Part shown: positions 1 through 8,126 of the stretch, piece by piece
Numbering within the stretch: the stretch's first letter is position 1
How the letters are laid out: the number at the start of each line of letters is the position of its first letter
NCBI RefSeq assembly: GCF_001509475.1
Contig: NZ_LLZG01000050.1
Coordinates: forward strand, 1-18,681
DNA: 18,681 nucleotides
Direction of reading: 5' to 3'
Source: Streptomyces regalis
GTDB lineage: Bacteria > Actinomycetota > Actinomycetes > Streptomycetales > Streptomycetaceae
The notes under the pieces: generated by a model
What the model was told of the DNA's origin: nothing
The model's input: the letters and a program-made list of their open reading frames with translations, nothing else
The model's database searches: none
Made by a program: the position numbers and the translations under genes

Positions 1-98
1 TGCCCGAAGACGTCGATCCGGCCCGGTACAGCAGCGTCAGCATCTGGTGCGACCGGTTCGACGTCTCCTTCGGCGCCGCCGAACTCGCCCGTGCCTGA
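1..98 (+). CDS. DM13-domain protein, C-terminal end (partial)
   Basis: The window opens inside a coding frame that starts at base 3 and stops with TGA at 96-98. The 31 visible residues include the segment RYSSVSIWCDRFDVSFGAAEL. The pattern Y-x-x-V-x-I-W-C-x-x-F-x-V-x-F-G-x-A-x-L is the typical end of DM13 domains, which are thought to take part in redox or electron-transfer reactions through the conserved Cys. The protein ends five residues after this motif, as is usual when DM13 is the last domain. The rest of the gene lies outside the window, so signal peptide and localisation cannot be judged. It converges on the peroxiredoxin gene with a 33-bp gap. Confidence 0.72.
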   Translation, partial: PEDVDPARYSSVSIWCDRFDVSFGAAELARA

Positions 99-131
99 CA
101 GGGACCCGGAAGCGCTGGTCGGACGTCTGCT

Positions 132-779
132 TCAGGCCGGCGCGTCGAGAGCGGCGAGGATGTCGGCCGGTTCGGCGCGGGTGGTGTAGTCGGTGTTGAC
201 GAAGGCCCAGCGGATCACGCCCTCGCCGTCGATGACGTAGGTGGCGGGCAGCGGGAGGGTGCGCGCGTGGCCGTCGTTGACGCGCTGGAGGTCGAAGCCG
301 AGCTTGTCGTAGACAGCGGCGAGGTCGTCGGGGAGGTCGAAGGCGAGGCCGTAACTCCTGGCGGTGTCGGAGCCGATGTCGCTGAGGACGTCGAAGGCGA
401 GGTCGTGCTTCTCGGTGAGGGTGAGGGACTCGTCGGGGATCTGCGGGGAGACGGCCACCAGGCGGGCGCCGCGTGCGGTGATGGCGTCGTGGTGCTGCTG
501 GAGGGAGCGCAGGGCGATGTTGCAGTACGGGCACCAGGCGCCGCGGTAGAAGGTCAGGACCACCGGGCCCTCGGCGAGCAGGTCTTCCAGGGTCAGGTGT
601 TGTCCGGTCGCCCTGGGGAGGCTGAAGCGCGGGGCCCGGTCGCCGACGGTCAGGGCGCGGTCGGCCTGGCCGGACTCGGCGAGTTCCTGGCCGGCCCGGC
701 GCATGATCTCGCGTATCTCGGCGGGGATCTGCTGCTGACGAGACTCGTAGAAGGCGCGCAGCTCGGCGTTGAGAGTCAT
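132..779 (-). CDS. AhpC/TSA-family peroxiredoxin-like protein
   Basis: A 215-residue thioredoxin-fold protein of the AhpC/TSA (redoxin) class, expected to reduce peroxides through a reactive cysteine in the cytoplasm. The motif FYRGAWCPYC lies at residues 77-86 and gives a CxxC pair, C83 and C86. The N-terminal 45 residues are a charged helical lead found in the bacterial 'peroxiredoxin-like' group. The ATG at 779 is chosen because AGGAGG lies a few bases upstream and the similarity begins there; the open frame continues further upstream but reads through the promoter region. No signal peptide is seen. The gene is divergent from a TetR regulator and shares an intergenic region with two matching palindromes, so control by that regulator is likely. 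The peroxidase activity and its electron donor are inferred from family only. Confidence 0.9.
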   Translation of the reverse strand: MTLNAELRAFYESRQQQIPAEIREIMRRAGQELAESGQADRALTVGDRAPRFSLPRATGQHLTLEDLLAEGPVVLTFYRGAWCPYCNIALRSLQQHHDAITARGARLVAVSPQIPDESLTLTEKHDLAFDVLSDIGSDTARSYGLAFDLPDDLAAVYDKLGFDLQRVNDGHARTLPLPATYVIDGEGVIRWAFVNTDYTTRAEPADILAALDAPA

Positions 780-822
780 GGGGATCGTCCTCCTGAGGCA
801 CGGATGGGCATGGATCGAAAAA

Positions 823-844
823 CTTGGAACGACCGGTTCAAGAT
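823..844. promoter_or_regulatory. Putative TetR operator, copy 1
   Basis: Imperfect palindrome CTTGGAACGACCGGTTCAAG at 823-842, with seven of ten symmetric pairs matching. On the opposite strand of the second site (861-882) nearly the same sequence recurs, about 17 of 22 positions identical. The site is about 44 bp upstream of the peroxiredoxin start, where it could cover that promoter. It is assigned to the adjacent TetR regulator by position and symmetry only. Confidence 0.55.
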
Positions 845-860
845 AGCGGGGATGGGCATA

Positions 861-882
861 TCCTGAAACCCTCGTTTCAAGA
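861..882. promoter_or_regulatory. Putative TetR operator, copy 2
   Basis: Palindrome with perfect 6-bp arms TGAAAC (864-869) and GTTTCA (874-879) around CCTC. Read on the minus strand it starts CTTGAAACGA and aligns with copy 1 over 22 positions. The two centres are 39 bp apart. It lies 30 bp upstream of the TetR ATG, a normal place for an autoregulatory operator. Confidence 0.58.
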
Positions 883-911
883 TGACGCGGTGAGTGAGGA
901 CGGGAAGAGGT

Positions 912-1511
912 ATGCCGGACGTCAAGCACTTCGACCCGGACGCGGCCCTGGACACGGTGGTCCGGCTGTTCTGGCGCCACGGCGTGGCCTCGACCGGCGT
1001 CCAGGACGTGGTGACCGCGACGGGGCTCAACCGCTCCAGCCTGTACGCCACCTTCGGCGGCAAGCAGGAGCTCTACCACGCCGCCCTGCGCCGCTACATC
1101 GAGCAGCGTTCCCAGCCGGCGTTCCGCCGCGTCGCCGAGGACGAGCGGGGCCTGCCCGCCATCACCGACTTCTTCGCCGGGCTGATCGAGGCACGCTGCT
1201 CCGGCGAGTACGCGCGTTGGGGCTGCATGGTCTCCAACGCGCATGCCGGCGCCGAGAACGGCGACCCGGAGGTCCGCGCCCTCCTCGACCGGCACCATCA
1301 GCAGCTGCGGGACGCCCTGCACACGGCGCTCGTCACTGCCGAATCCCGGGGTGATCTCGGCCCGGATGCCGACCTCGACGCCGCGGCGGATCTCCTGGCC
1401 CTGCTCGCCTACGGCGTTAATCTGCGCTCGCGCGCCGGAGCCGACGCGGACGAGCTCGGCAGGACGGTGACCGCGGCACTCGCCTCGCTCGGCGGCCGAG
1501 CAGAGCCGTAG
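912..1511 (+). CDS. TetR/AcrR-family transcriptional regulator
   Basis: A 199-residue one-component repressor. Residues 8-55 form the TetR N-terminal DNA-binding domain, with the recognition-helix region TATGLNRSSLYATFGGKQEL (36-55) being highly characteristic. The remainder is the helical ligand-binding and dimerisation domain. It has two cysteines, C96 and C105, the latter in the segment WGCMVSN; many relatives carry GC(L/M) here, and in some TetR proteins (for example NemR) a cysteine senses oxidants or electrophiles. That role is inference here. The ATG at 912 is preferred over a GTG at 894 because the protein similarity begins near it and GGGAAGAGG precedes it. It is divergent from the peroxiredoxin gene and convergent with the SRPBCC gene (6-bp gap). 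Confidence 0.9.
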   Translation: MPDVKHFDPDAALDTVVRLFWRHGVASTGVQDVVTATGLNRSSLYATFGGKQELYHAALRRYIEQRSQPAFRRVAEDERGLPAITDFFAGLIEARCSGEYARWGCMVSNAHAGAENGDPEVRALLDRHHQQLRDALHTALVTAESRGDLGPDADLDAAADLLALLAYGVNLRSRAGADADELGRTVTAALASLGGRAEP

Positions 1512-1517
1512 TACCGC

Positions 1518-2093
1518 TCACCGCCGTGCTCTGCGCTCCGCCTCCTCCTTGACCGAGGCGAGCGATCCGGCGACGGTCGCCTCCCAGCGGGCGGCCACCT
1601 TCTCGCCCCACCAGGCTCCGGCCCGCCACAGGTCGGTGCCCAGCTCTCCCTCGTACACCAGGCGCGTCCCCGCCCCGTGCTCACCGAGCACGAAGGACTC
1701 GGTCACCTGCGGCACCGGGCCCCGGACCAGGCGGAAGTCGATGCGCTCGGGCCGGGTGAAGTGCACCGTCTCCACGGTGACCGCCGTCAGCCGCCCGCCC
1801 GCGAGGGGAGTGAAGTGCTCGGCCAGCACCAGATCGCTCCCACGCTCCAGCACGTTCAGCTTCTCCCGCATCGCCCGCGGGGTCCGCTCCAGATACGGCC
1901 TCGCCACCACGTCGAAGACCACCTCCCGAGGCGCCGCGATGTCCACGGTCTGCTGCCCCAGCGGGCGGATCCGCCGCCCCACACCCGCGTCGACGGACAG
2001 CGCCCCGGTGACCAGCCCCAGGTAGGCGGCGGCCAGGCCGCCGCCCGCACCCGCGGTCCACGCTGCGATCCGCGCCAGGCGCGCGCCGGTCAC
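1518..2093 (-). CDS. SRPBCC (START-like) family protein with N-terminal TM segment
   Basis: A 191-residue protein. Residues 5-33 are hydrophobic (a probable membrane anchor rather than a cleaved signal). They are followed by a single SRPBCC/polyketide-cyclase-like domain of the Bet v1 helix-grip fold, with the usual start 'QQTVDIAAPREVVFDVVARPY' split over residues 47-67 and a C-terminal helix ending in Arg residues. Such domains bind hydrophobic ligands; the ligand here is unknown. The GTG start at 2093 is well placed after GGAGGA (8-nt spacing) and overlaps the TGA of the DUF427 gene as GTGA, so the two are probably translationally coupled. It converges on the TetR gene. Confidence 0.82.
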   Translation of the reverse strand: MTGARLARIAAWTAGAGGGLAAAYLGLVTGALSVDAGVGRRIRPLGQQTVDIAAPREVVFDVVARPYLERTPRAMREKLNVLERGSDLVLAEHFTPLAGGRLTAVTVETVHFTRPERIDFRLVRGPVPQVTESFVLGEHGAGTRLVYEGELGTDLWRAGAWWGEKVAARWEATVAGSLASVKEEAERRARR

Positions 2094-2401
2094 CGGTGTT
2101 CCTCCGGCACCGCTTCCTCCACCGTGACGCCCTTGCCGAAGGCGACATGGTTCTTGATCCGCCGGGCGAACGGGCTGGGATGCGGGTAGTACCAGGCGGC
2201 GTTCGCGTTGGTCTGCCCGTCAACCGTGATCATGTAGTAGCGGGCGACCCCCTTCCAGAAACACAGCGACCGCATCCGGCTCTCCGCGAAGTACGCACGG
2301 TCGAGCGACTCGGGCGGAAAGTAGTGGTTGTCCTCCACCACCACGGTGCGCTCCGCCTGGGCGAGCAACGCCCCATGCCACACAGCGCGCATCATGAGCA
2401 T
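2090..2401 (-). CDS. DUF427 domain-containing protein
   Basis: A 103-residue protein made of a single DUF427 domain. Recognisable blocks are AVWHGALLAQAERTVVVEDN, 'HYFPPESLDRAYF', 'SLCFWKGVARYY' and 'NAAWYYPHPSPFARRIKNHVAF'. The family is widespread in bacteria and fungi; its biochemical role is not established. The ATG at 2401 has GGAG four bases upstream; two in-frame ATGs follow within four codons and cannot be excluded. Its stop overlaps the start of the SRPBCC gene, and the two are likely one operon. No promoter is obvious upstream. Confidence 0.88.
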   Translation of the reverse strand: MLMMRAVWHGALLAQAERTVVVEDNHYFPPESLDRAYFAESRMRSLCFWKGVARYYMITVDGQTNANAAWYYPHPSPFARRIKNHVAFGKGVTVEEAVPEEHR

Positions 2402-2534
2402 TCATCTCCAGGCAGGACGGGAGTGTTCATGCCGCGACGGTAGTGCGGCGGCTCCGTCCCTTCGGTGATCCCGCGCGGGGGGGAGAGAGAGCCGTGCGCC
2501 ATTGACGCGTGTCCTGCATGGGAGAGGGGCTGGG

Positions 2535-3403
2535 ACGTGCGGGCGTTTGTGGAGGCCACCCGGGGGACCATCCCTGGACCAGTACGACCAGGACGCCACC
2601 AACTCCCGTACCGGCCTCGGCTCTGTCCTGGAAGCCGCCACCGCCGGCGTGCAGCCCGGCGAGGAGAAGACCAGGTACGAGGGTCGCACCGAGGGCCCCG
2701 CGCCCTCTCGGACTGCACCCCGGACACCCACAACATCATCGCCGGCACGCACGACGGCTACGTCGGTCCGAACGGGCACAAGAACATCCTCGGCAGCGGC
2801 GACGACGCCCACATCGCCGCTTCCGAACGCAGCGTGATCCGCGTCCTGCGAGGCGTGTCCGAGGATCCGGAGAACTACGCCCAGATCTACGAGTCGGAGC
2901 GCTTCTACGCCGCCGACCAGATGGCCCGCGCCGACAAGGAGCCGGGCAACGGCAACGAGAACTGGGAGGTTCCCGCCGTGGATGCGGGCAATGTGCTCGG
3001 CGCGTACAACGCGATCGGCTCCGATGCGTACCTGGACGCCCGGGACGAGAAGAAGCAGTGGGCCGACGACGCCGCCAAGAGCGTCTACCACGGCGTGGGC
3101 CTGCCGCTCACGGCGGTGCCCTGAAACGGTGACGGTGCACAGCGCATGCTCGACCAGGAGACGTATGACTGGTCGAAGGACGTCAAGGCGGTGGCCGACG
3201 CCCAGGCGAACGACCAGACCGCCGCCGAGAAGGCGGACGGCGTCGGCAGCACCCAGGACTTGATCACCCGCTGGGACCGTGACCGCTCGGAGCACGGACA
3301 GGCACCTGACGACAGGATCGTCCAGCAGATGCGGCAGCAGACTGAGCAGGGCTACATCACTTCACGCGAGTCCGCCTTCGAGGACCTCAGGGGACGGCAC
3401 TGA
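2535..3403 (+). pseudogene. Decayed TPR-repeat-region / WXG-associated protein gene
   Basis: The sequence reads as one ancestral protein only if the frame is switched. A first piece (about 2535-2572, frame 2) gives AFVEATRG. A second (2574-2685, frame 3) gives DQYDQDATNSRTGLGSVLEA. A third (from about 2700, frame 2) gives DTHNIIAGTHDGYVGPNGHK and runs to a TGA at 3122-3124. The same frame then continues past that stop, with DGAQRMLDQETYDWSKDV, to TGA at 3401-3403. From memory of Streptomyces homologues of the large TPR-repeat-region proteins linked to WXG/ESX-like loci, the pieces are in the right order, with a stretch missing between pieces two and three and no proper N-terminus. At least two frameshifts, one nonsense codon and deletions make function very unlikely. 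The family assignment is moderate; the decay is seen directly. Confidence 0.68.
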
Positions 3404-3933
3404 TGAGTACGGCAATGGTGAACACCCCTGACCAGGCCGGAAAGCGCCCCCGGGGACGGGCGCCGCAGATCGCGCTGGCGATACTCGCCGGGCTCGCGGT
3501 GACGGCCGGCGCCCTCTACTTCATCGGCGCATACGACAGTTGGACGGACGACGCGGCACCGGAACACCTCTGCGACGGCCTGGTACAACGCGACGACCGC
3601 GATCTGCAACGGCTCCTGGGGGTACGAGGGCCGTCTGCCGCCGATGTCATCACCGACCGCACCTCGGACGAGCCACGGGAATGTGACTTCTCGCCCAGGG
3701 AGAATGGCACAGGCACCCGCTACGAGGACCTGGACATCACCGTCAGCCGGAACGCCGGCGTGTCCGACGGCGTGGCACAGCGTCTGGTGCTGCGGGACAC
3801 CGATGGCGAACGCCTTGTGCTGGACCCCCGAGTTCTGGTCGCCAACCCCCTGCTGCTGCATCACCTCGATCAGGGCGTCCACCGATCCCTGGAGGCGTTC
3901 CACGGGGCCCTACGGTCCTCCGGCCTGGAGTAG
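3403..3933 (+). CDS. Hypothetical membrane-anchored protein
   Basis: A 176-residue protein with a basic N-terminus (KRPRGR), one hydrophobic segment at about residues 24-45 and a mainly polar C-terminal domain expected outside the membrane. Two cysteines (in HLCDGL and RECDF) could pair. No named family is recognised. The ATG overlaps by one base the TGA of the upstream pseudogene (TGATG), so it was the second gene of that operon and may have been translated by coupling; with the upstream gene broken, its expression is doubtful. The frame itself is intact. It ends 12 bp before the convergent CBS gene. Confidence 0.7.
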   Translation: MSTAMVNTPDQAGKRPRGRAPQIALAILAGLAVTAGALYFIGAYDSWTDDAAPEHLCDGLVQRDDRDLQRLLGVRGPSAADVITDRTSDEPRECDFSPRENGTGTRYEDLDITVSRNAGVSDGVAQRLVLRDTDGERLVLDPRVLVANPLLLHHLDQGVHRSLEAFHGALRSSGLE

Positions 3934-3945
3934 CCCGCTTGTTGG

Positions 3946-4446
3946 TCACCCCGTGCTGACCGCACCCGCCGCACCGAGGAGTTCATGCAGGAGATGCGAG
4001 GCGGTGATCACGCCGAGCAGGTGCGTGCGCCCTTTCTCCCGCCCACCCGGCCCAGCCTTGTCCTTCTCCGCGACTGCCACCAGCGGGCTGCGCACCTGTG
4101 CCATCAGTGCCGCCACCTCCAGCGCGGTGTCGTCGGGATCGGCGATCGGCGGTGGGGCCGCCTTGCTGGACAGGTAGTCGCCGACACGGCGGCCTGCCAG
4201 TGCCTGGCAGAGCCGGTCGGCGTGTTTCTCATCGACGACAGCGGCGAGCGTGGGGTCCTCGATGACGTACTCGGGGACCAGCGCCTTGATCATCTGGGAA
4301 GCCGGCAGGATCGCCCGCGGCTCGCCGCGCTCGTCGAGCACCAGCAGGCCTGGAAGCTTGTGCTCGGCCATCAGCCGGGCCGCGTCCATCGCGTCGCTGT
4401 CGACGCTCACCGTTTCGTATGCCACCGCTAGGTCACGAGCACGCAC
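3946..4446 (-). CDS. CBS-domain protein (paralogue of the one at 8123-8596)
   Basis: A 166-residue protein with two CBS motifs. The first runs from VRARDLAVAYETVSVDSDAM to the ILPASQMIKAL region; the second runs from DYLSSKAAPPPIADPDDTAL to LLGVITASHLLHELLG. CBS pairs bind adenine nucleotides and usually regulate a partner channel, transporter or enzyme. The GTG at 4446 is chosen because GAGGAG lies 6 bases upstream and the preceding open frame shows no similarity. It shares many positions with the second CBS protein (KLPxLLV, SQxI, ALMA, SPLVAV, LLGV), so the two are duplicates flanking the permease/NAD-binding region. It is convergent with the membrane-protein gene at 3403. Confidence 0.85.
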   Translation of the reverse strand: MRARDLAVAYETVSVDSDAMDAARLMAEHKLPGLLVLDERGEPRAILPASQMIKALVPEYVIEDPTLAAVVDEKHADRLCQALAGRRVGDYLSSKAAPPPIADPDDTALEVAALMAQVRSPLVAVAEKDKAGPGGREKGRTHLLGVITASHLLHELLGAAGAVSTG

Positions 4447-4576
4447 GGCGGGCTCCTCATCTGCTGGAGTTCTGCTGGAACAGCACCTGTCCCCAGCGTC
4501 GTACACCCACGGTGCACAGGCCAGGTCATTGACGTGAAACATACGCGGCGCGTCCCGTGAGGGGGACACTGGAAGT

Positions 4577-5036
4577 GTGCTGCCGGTACTCAAGGGGGTG
4601 TCGGCCGATGGCTGGGGCACGGCATGGTCACGGCATGCGAGCGTGCGGTTTTCCCTGGTGGGAGGCCTGGTCGTGGTTCCGGTGGCGGCAGACGCGGTGG
4701 AGCGGGCTGCGGACCGGCAGCGGGCGGAGCGCCGCGCAGTCTCGGCCGTGGTCATGGAGAGCATGGAGGACCGAGTGCCCCCCACGGGTAGCGACCGGCA
4801 ACAGCGTTCGGACGACGGTGCGCTGGACCGCGCCGGACGGCTCGACCCCCACGGATGACGCGAGAGTGGCGCCCACGATCCCGGCCGGTGCCACGGTCAC
4901 CTGGAACGCGACCGCGGCGATTGTGGGCGCCGCCTCGGTGGCTCGGCTGGGGCTGGAACGGCGACGTATGGCGCAGTGGGATGCGGAAGACGGGCTGACC
5001 TCTCGGAGCGAGCAGCGGGCGCGTGCCTGCAAGGCT
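4577..5036 (+). pseudogene. Rv1733c-like transmembrane protein, frameshifted remnant
   Basis: Two frames carry parts of one protein. Frame 2 (4577-about 4790) has FSLVGGLVVVPVAADAVERA and QRAERRAVSAVVMESMEDR. Frame 3 (about 4790-5036) has VRTTVRWTAPDGSTPTDDAR and 'AAIVGAASVARLGLERRRMAQWDAE'. In intact Streptomyces and mycobacterial Rv1733c-like proteins these blocks follow each other in one chain: N-terminal TM, RWTAPDGS-type extracellular part, then a second TM and a 'RRRxxxWDAEW' cytoplasmic tail. The distance between the last two blocks is too short, so a deletion as well as a frameshift is likely. It is oriented opposite to the genes on both sides. Confidence 0.62.
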
Positions 5037-5040
5037 GCGG

Positions 5041-6809
5041 CTAAGCGTCGGTGGGCCGAGTCCGGAGCCGTGGCTGTCGACCGAGGAGTTCAGCCAGGCC
5101 CTGGCGGGTCGCGGCCAGAACCGCGCGGTCCTGGGGCCGTAGGACGTAGCCGGGGTGGAGGTCCCAGACAAGGCCGGCGGGGCGGTCGGTGGAGTCGTGG
5201 GCCGGGGTGGCGCTCGTCCGGTTCGGCGGTGTCCAGGGCGATGACGCGCCAGGCACCGGGCCGGAACGATTCGGCGATCGTGCGCCCTCGAGTTGTGGGT
5301 GACCGGCGACGTTGAGGGCGGCGAAGAGCAGGACGCGGCGTTCGACGGGGATGGCGCCCAGGATCTGTCGGCCCATCATGGCTCCGGCGAAGGCGGGGGC
5401 CGCGAGGGTGGAGACGCTGCGGCTGCGGGTGAGAGCGCGGGGGTGGGCGGCACGCAGGGTGCGGTAGACGGCGGTGGCGAAGTCGTCGTCGTACAGGCGC
5501 AGGGCCACCCGCAGGTCGGGCTTGACCGAGCGGGCGTACAGGGCCGCTTCCAGGACGCCTTCCTGGCACGGGGATGCCGAGTTCCTTCAGCCGGGCGCAC
5601 GCCGGTGCCGATCTTGCCGAGGCCGAGGAGGACGACGTGGCCGGACAGGCCGCGGGGCGGACGACGCAGTGCAGAGACGGTGCGGAAGGTGCCCAGCGCC
5701 TCCAGGACGGCGGCGAGCAGCACGGGCATGAGCAGCAGCCCGGCCAGACCGGACAGGAGCTGGAGCACCTGGCGGGCGGTGAGCTCGCCGAGGGCTGGGT
5801 CGCCGATGGCGAAGAGGTCGAGCAGGGTGAGGTAGGCGGCGTGCAATGGGTGGTCGCCGGTGGTCAGCCAGCTCGCGACGGCCAGGCCCAGCAGGCAGAT
5901 CGCTAACCCGGCCAGCGACCAGCGCACCCGGCGCGAGAAGAGCCGGCCCAGTGGCAGTCCTCGTCCCGCCAGGCGGCCCGGCGTGGGAGTGTGCCCGGTG
6001 CGCGTGATGGTCTCGAGGACCACTGTGCCGCGCCCCGTGGCGGCGGTCACCGTGTCGTGATCGGGCAGCAGCGTCGGGCCCTCCCAGCTGCTGGCGTCCG
6101 AACCTTCCGCGCCTGCCGGGTCGTTGGTGGTCGAGGACAGCAGGGCGAGCGTGCACAGGCCCGGGTCGGCCGCTGCGCCGGGGCGCGGCGGGGTGCGTTC
6201 GACGGCGCGCAGCAGGAGACCGTCGGCCTGGACGACCTTGCTGGTGCCGGCGACCGCGGTGGCTGCCAGCGCCGAGGCGGCCGTGTCGGCGTCCGACAGG
6301 ATGGTGGTGGAGGTGTCCAGCGCCTCCGGATCCAGACCGGGGACGGCGAGGGCGGCGGCCTGGTCGAGGAGTTCCTCCAGGTGCTGGCCGAGCTTGCGGT
6401 TGTAGAGCCGGATGACCAGGCGCAGCCGGGGGTTGAGCCGACGGGCGGCCAGCGCGGCGTGGATGTTGGCCGCGTCGTCGTCGTGGACCAGTGCCGGCGC
6501 GGCGGCCTAGCGCGCGCCCGCCTCGGCCAGAGCGGCCTCGTCGAGGACGGGGGTCTCGATCACCTGCGGTGCTGCGAGGTCGGCGTCCGTACGGTTCATC
6601 GCCGCCTGCAATCGCCCGAGCAGCGTGGCGACCTGGGGCGCCCGCCCTGCGGGGCCGGCCCGGGGTGCGGGCGGTACGACGAGGGTGACGCGCTCGCGGT
6701 ACACAGTGGTGAGTTCGGCTGCCGGCCGCTCGGCGAGAGCGTCGTCGCCACACACGATCATGTGTTCCGGACGCGGGACCCCTCGCGTGGGCTGGGGGAA
6801 CAGGACCAT
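5041..6809 (-). pseudogene. NAD-binding (TrkA-N) potassium-channel-like protein gene, broken
   Basis: The ancestral protein had two Rossmann/TrkA-N domains with a short membrane part between them. The first domain starts at the ATG at 6809 (MIVCGDDALAERPAAELTTV). An in-frame TAG at 6507-6509 interrupts it, and the same frame then continues (ALVHDDDAANIHAALAARRL) through two or three hydrophobic helices, LAGLAICLLGLAVASWL and the stretch near 5730-5810, to the second Rossmann start GHVVLLGLGKIGTG. From about 5610 on, the frame changes at least three times and part of the second domain is missing. Recognisable pieces are LYARSVKPDLRVALRLYDDD, LAAPAFAGAMMGRQILGAIP, TIAESFRPGAWRVIALDTAE and LVWDLHPGYVLRPQDRAVLA, ending at TAG 5041-5043. 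It is the fourth gene after the antiporter, CBS and permease genes, with an 18-bp gap to the permease stop. Confidence 0.8.
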
Positions 6810-6827
6810 GACGTCAGTGACCTCCCC

Positions 6828-8126
6828 TCAGGCCCACGCGAAGTACCGCAGCCACACGTACAACATCGACAGCGCCACCGTGACCACCGTGACCACCAGG
6901 CCGTACTTGGTGAACTGCCAGAAGGAGATGGGCTGCCGGTTGCGCTCGGCGATGCCGAGGACGACCACGTTGGCGCTCGCGCCGATCGCGGTGGCGTTGC
7001 CACCGAGGTCCGCGCCGAGGGCCAGGGCCCACCACATGACGTGGTCGCCCGAGCCGCCCATGCTCTGCACCAGGTCGGCGGTGATCGGCGCCATCGTGGC
7101 GACGTACGGGATGTTGTCGACTATGCCGGACAGCACGGCCGAGGCGCCGAGCATCAGCATCGAGCCGCCGAGTTCGTTGTCGCCGATGGCGTCGGCGAGG
7201 GACCGGGAGATCTCGCCGATCACACCGGTCTCGATCAGACCGCCGATCATGATGAACAGCCCGGCGAAGAAGGCCAGGGTGGGCCACTCGACCTCGCCGA
7301 GGACCTCGCCGGTCTCCACGGCGGAGACCGCGATCAGCAGGCCGGCGCCGAGCAGGGCGACCACGCTGGGCTCGTAGTGCAGCACCGGGTGCAGTACGAA
7401 ACCGGCGACGACCAGGGCGAGCACCACCAGGCCCTGGACGAGCAGCCGGGGGTCCTTGATGGCCTCCTTCTCCTCCAGCGCCATGACCTCCGCGGCCCGT
7501 GTCTTGTCGTAGACGAACGACTTGCGGAACAGGAAGCGGCACATGACGACGAGGACCACGGTCAGGACTGCGGACAACGGGGCCAGGTGGACCAGGAAGT
7601 CGTTGAAGGTCAGCCCGGCGCGGCTGGCGATGATGATGTTCGGCGGGTCACCGACCAGAGTGGCCGTACCGCCGATGTTGGAGGCCATGACCTCCGCGAT
7701 CAGGAACGGCGCCGCGGGCAGCGCCAGCCGCTCGCACACCAGCAGCGTCACCGGCGCGACCAGCAGGACGGTGGTGACGTTGTCGAGAAGTGCCGAGGCG
7801 ACGGCGGTGATGACGACGAGCATCACCATCACGCGAAACGGTTTTGCCCGCGCCCGCTTCACCGCCCAGATGGCCAGGTACTCGAACATGCCCGTCTTCT
7901 TGAGCACGCCGACGATCACCATCATGCCCATCAGCAGGAAGATGACGTTCCAGTCGACCCCGCTGTGTTCGGAGAAGAAGGCCGACTTGTCGTCGGTGGC
8001 GCCGATCGCCAGCATCAGCGCGGCGCCGCCCAGGGCCGCGCCCACGCGATGGATCTTCTCGCTGATGATCAGGCCGTAGGTGGCCACGAAGACGGCGATC
8101 GCCGCCCAGCTCTGCCAGCCGTTCAC
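6828..8126 (-). CDS. ArsB/NhaD-type (SLC13-like, ion transporter superfamily) permease
   Basis: A 432-residue polytopic membrane protein with about 11-12 hydrophobic segments. Diagnostic blocks are LLMGMMVIVGVLKKTGMFEY near residue 65, ALLDNVTTVLLVAP near 112, SNIGGTATLVGDPPNIIIAS (149-168) with its mirrored partner GADLGGNATAIGASANVVVL near the C-terminus, and GIVDNIPYVATMAP. The paired GDPPN and GASAN hairpins are typical of the ArsB/NhaD/CitM superfamily. Na+/H+ exchange (NhaD) or arsenite export (ArsB) are both possible; no ars genes are nearby, so Na+/H+ or anion transport is preferred. The GTG start overlaps the CBS stop as GTGA, with GGAGG just upstream, implying translational coupling in an antiporter-CBS-permease operon. 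Confidence 0.9.
   Translation of the reverse strand: MNGWQSWAAIAVFVATYGLIISEKIHRVGAALGGAALMLAIGATDDKSAFFSEHSGVDWNVIFLLMGMMVIVGVLKKTGMFEYLAIWAVKRARAKPFRVMVMLVVITAVASALLDNVTTVLLVAPVTLLVCERLALPAAPFLIAEVMASNIGGTATLVGDPPNIIIASRAGLTFNDFLVHLAPLSAVLTVVLVVMCRFLFRKSFVYDKTRAAEVMALEEKEAIKDPRLLVQGLVVLALVVAGFVLHPVLHYEPSVVALLGAGLLIAVSAVETGEVLGEVEWPTLAFFAGLFIMIGGLIETGVIGEISRSLADAIGDNELGGSMLMLGASAVLSGIVDNIPYVATMAPITADLVQSMGGSGDHVMWWALALGADLGGNATAIGASANVVVLGIAERNRQPISFWQFTKYGLVVTVVTVALSMLYVWLRYFAWA

Noticed and set aside
803..859. Direct repeat GATGGGCAT at 803-811 and 851-859 as a regulatory element
   Set aside because: The spacing to the two palindromes differs between copies and a 9-mer repeat is weak evidence on its own.
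4552..4567. DosR/DevR-type box upstream of the Rv1733c-like remnant
   Set aside because: The arms are GTCCC...GGGAC, the reverse order of the DosR consensus, with a 6-base spacer.
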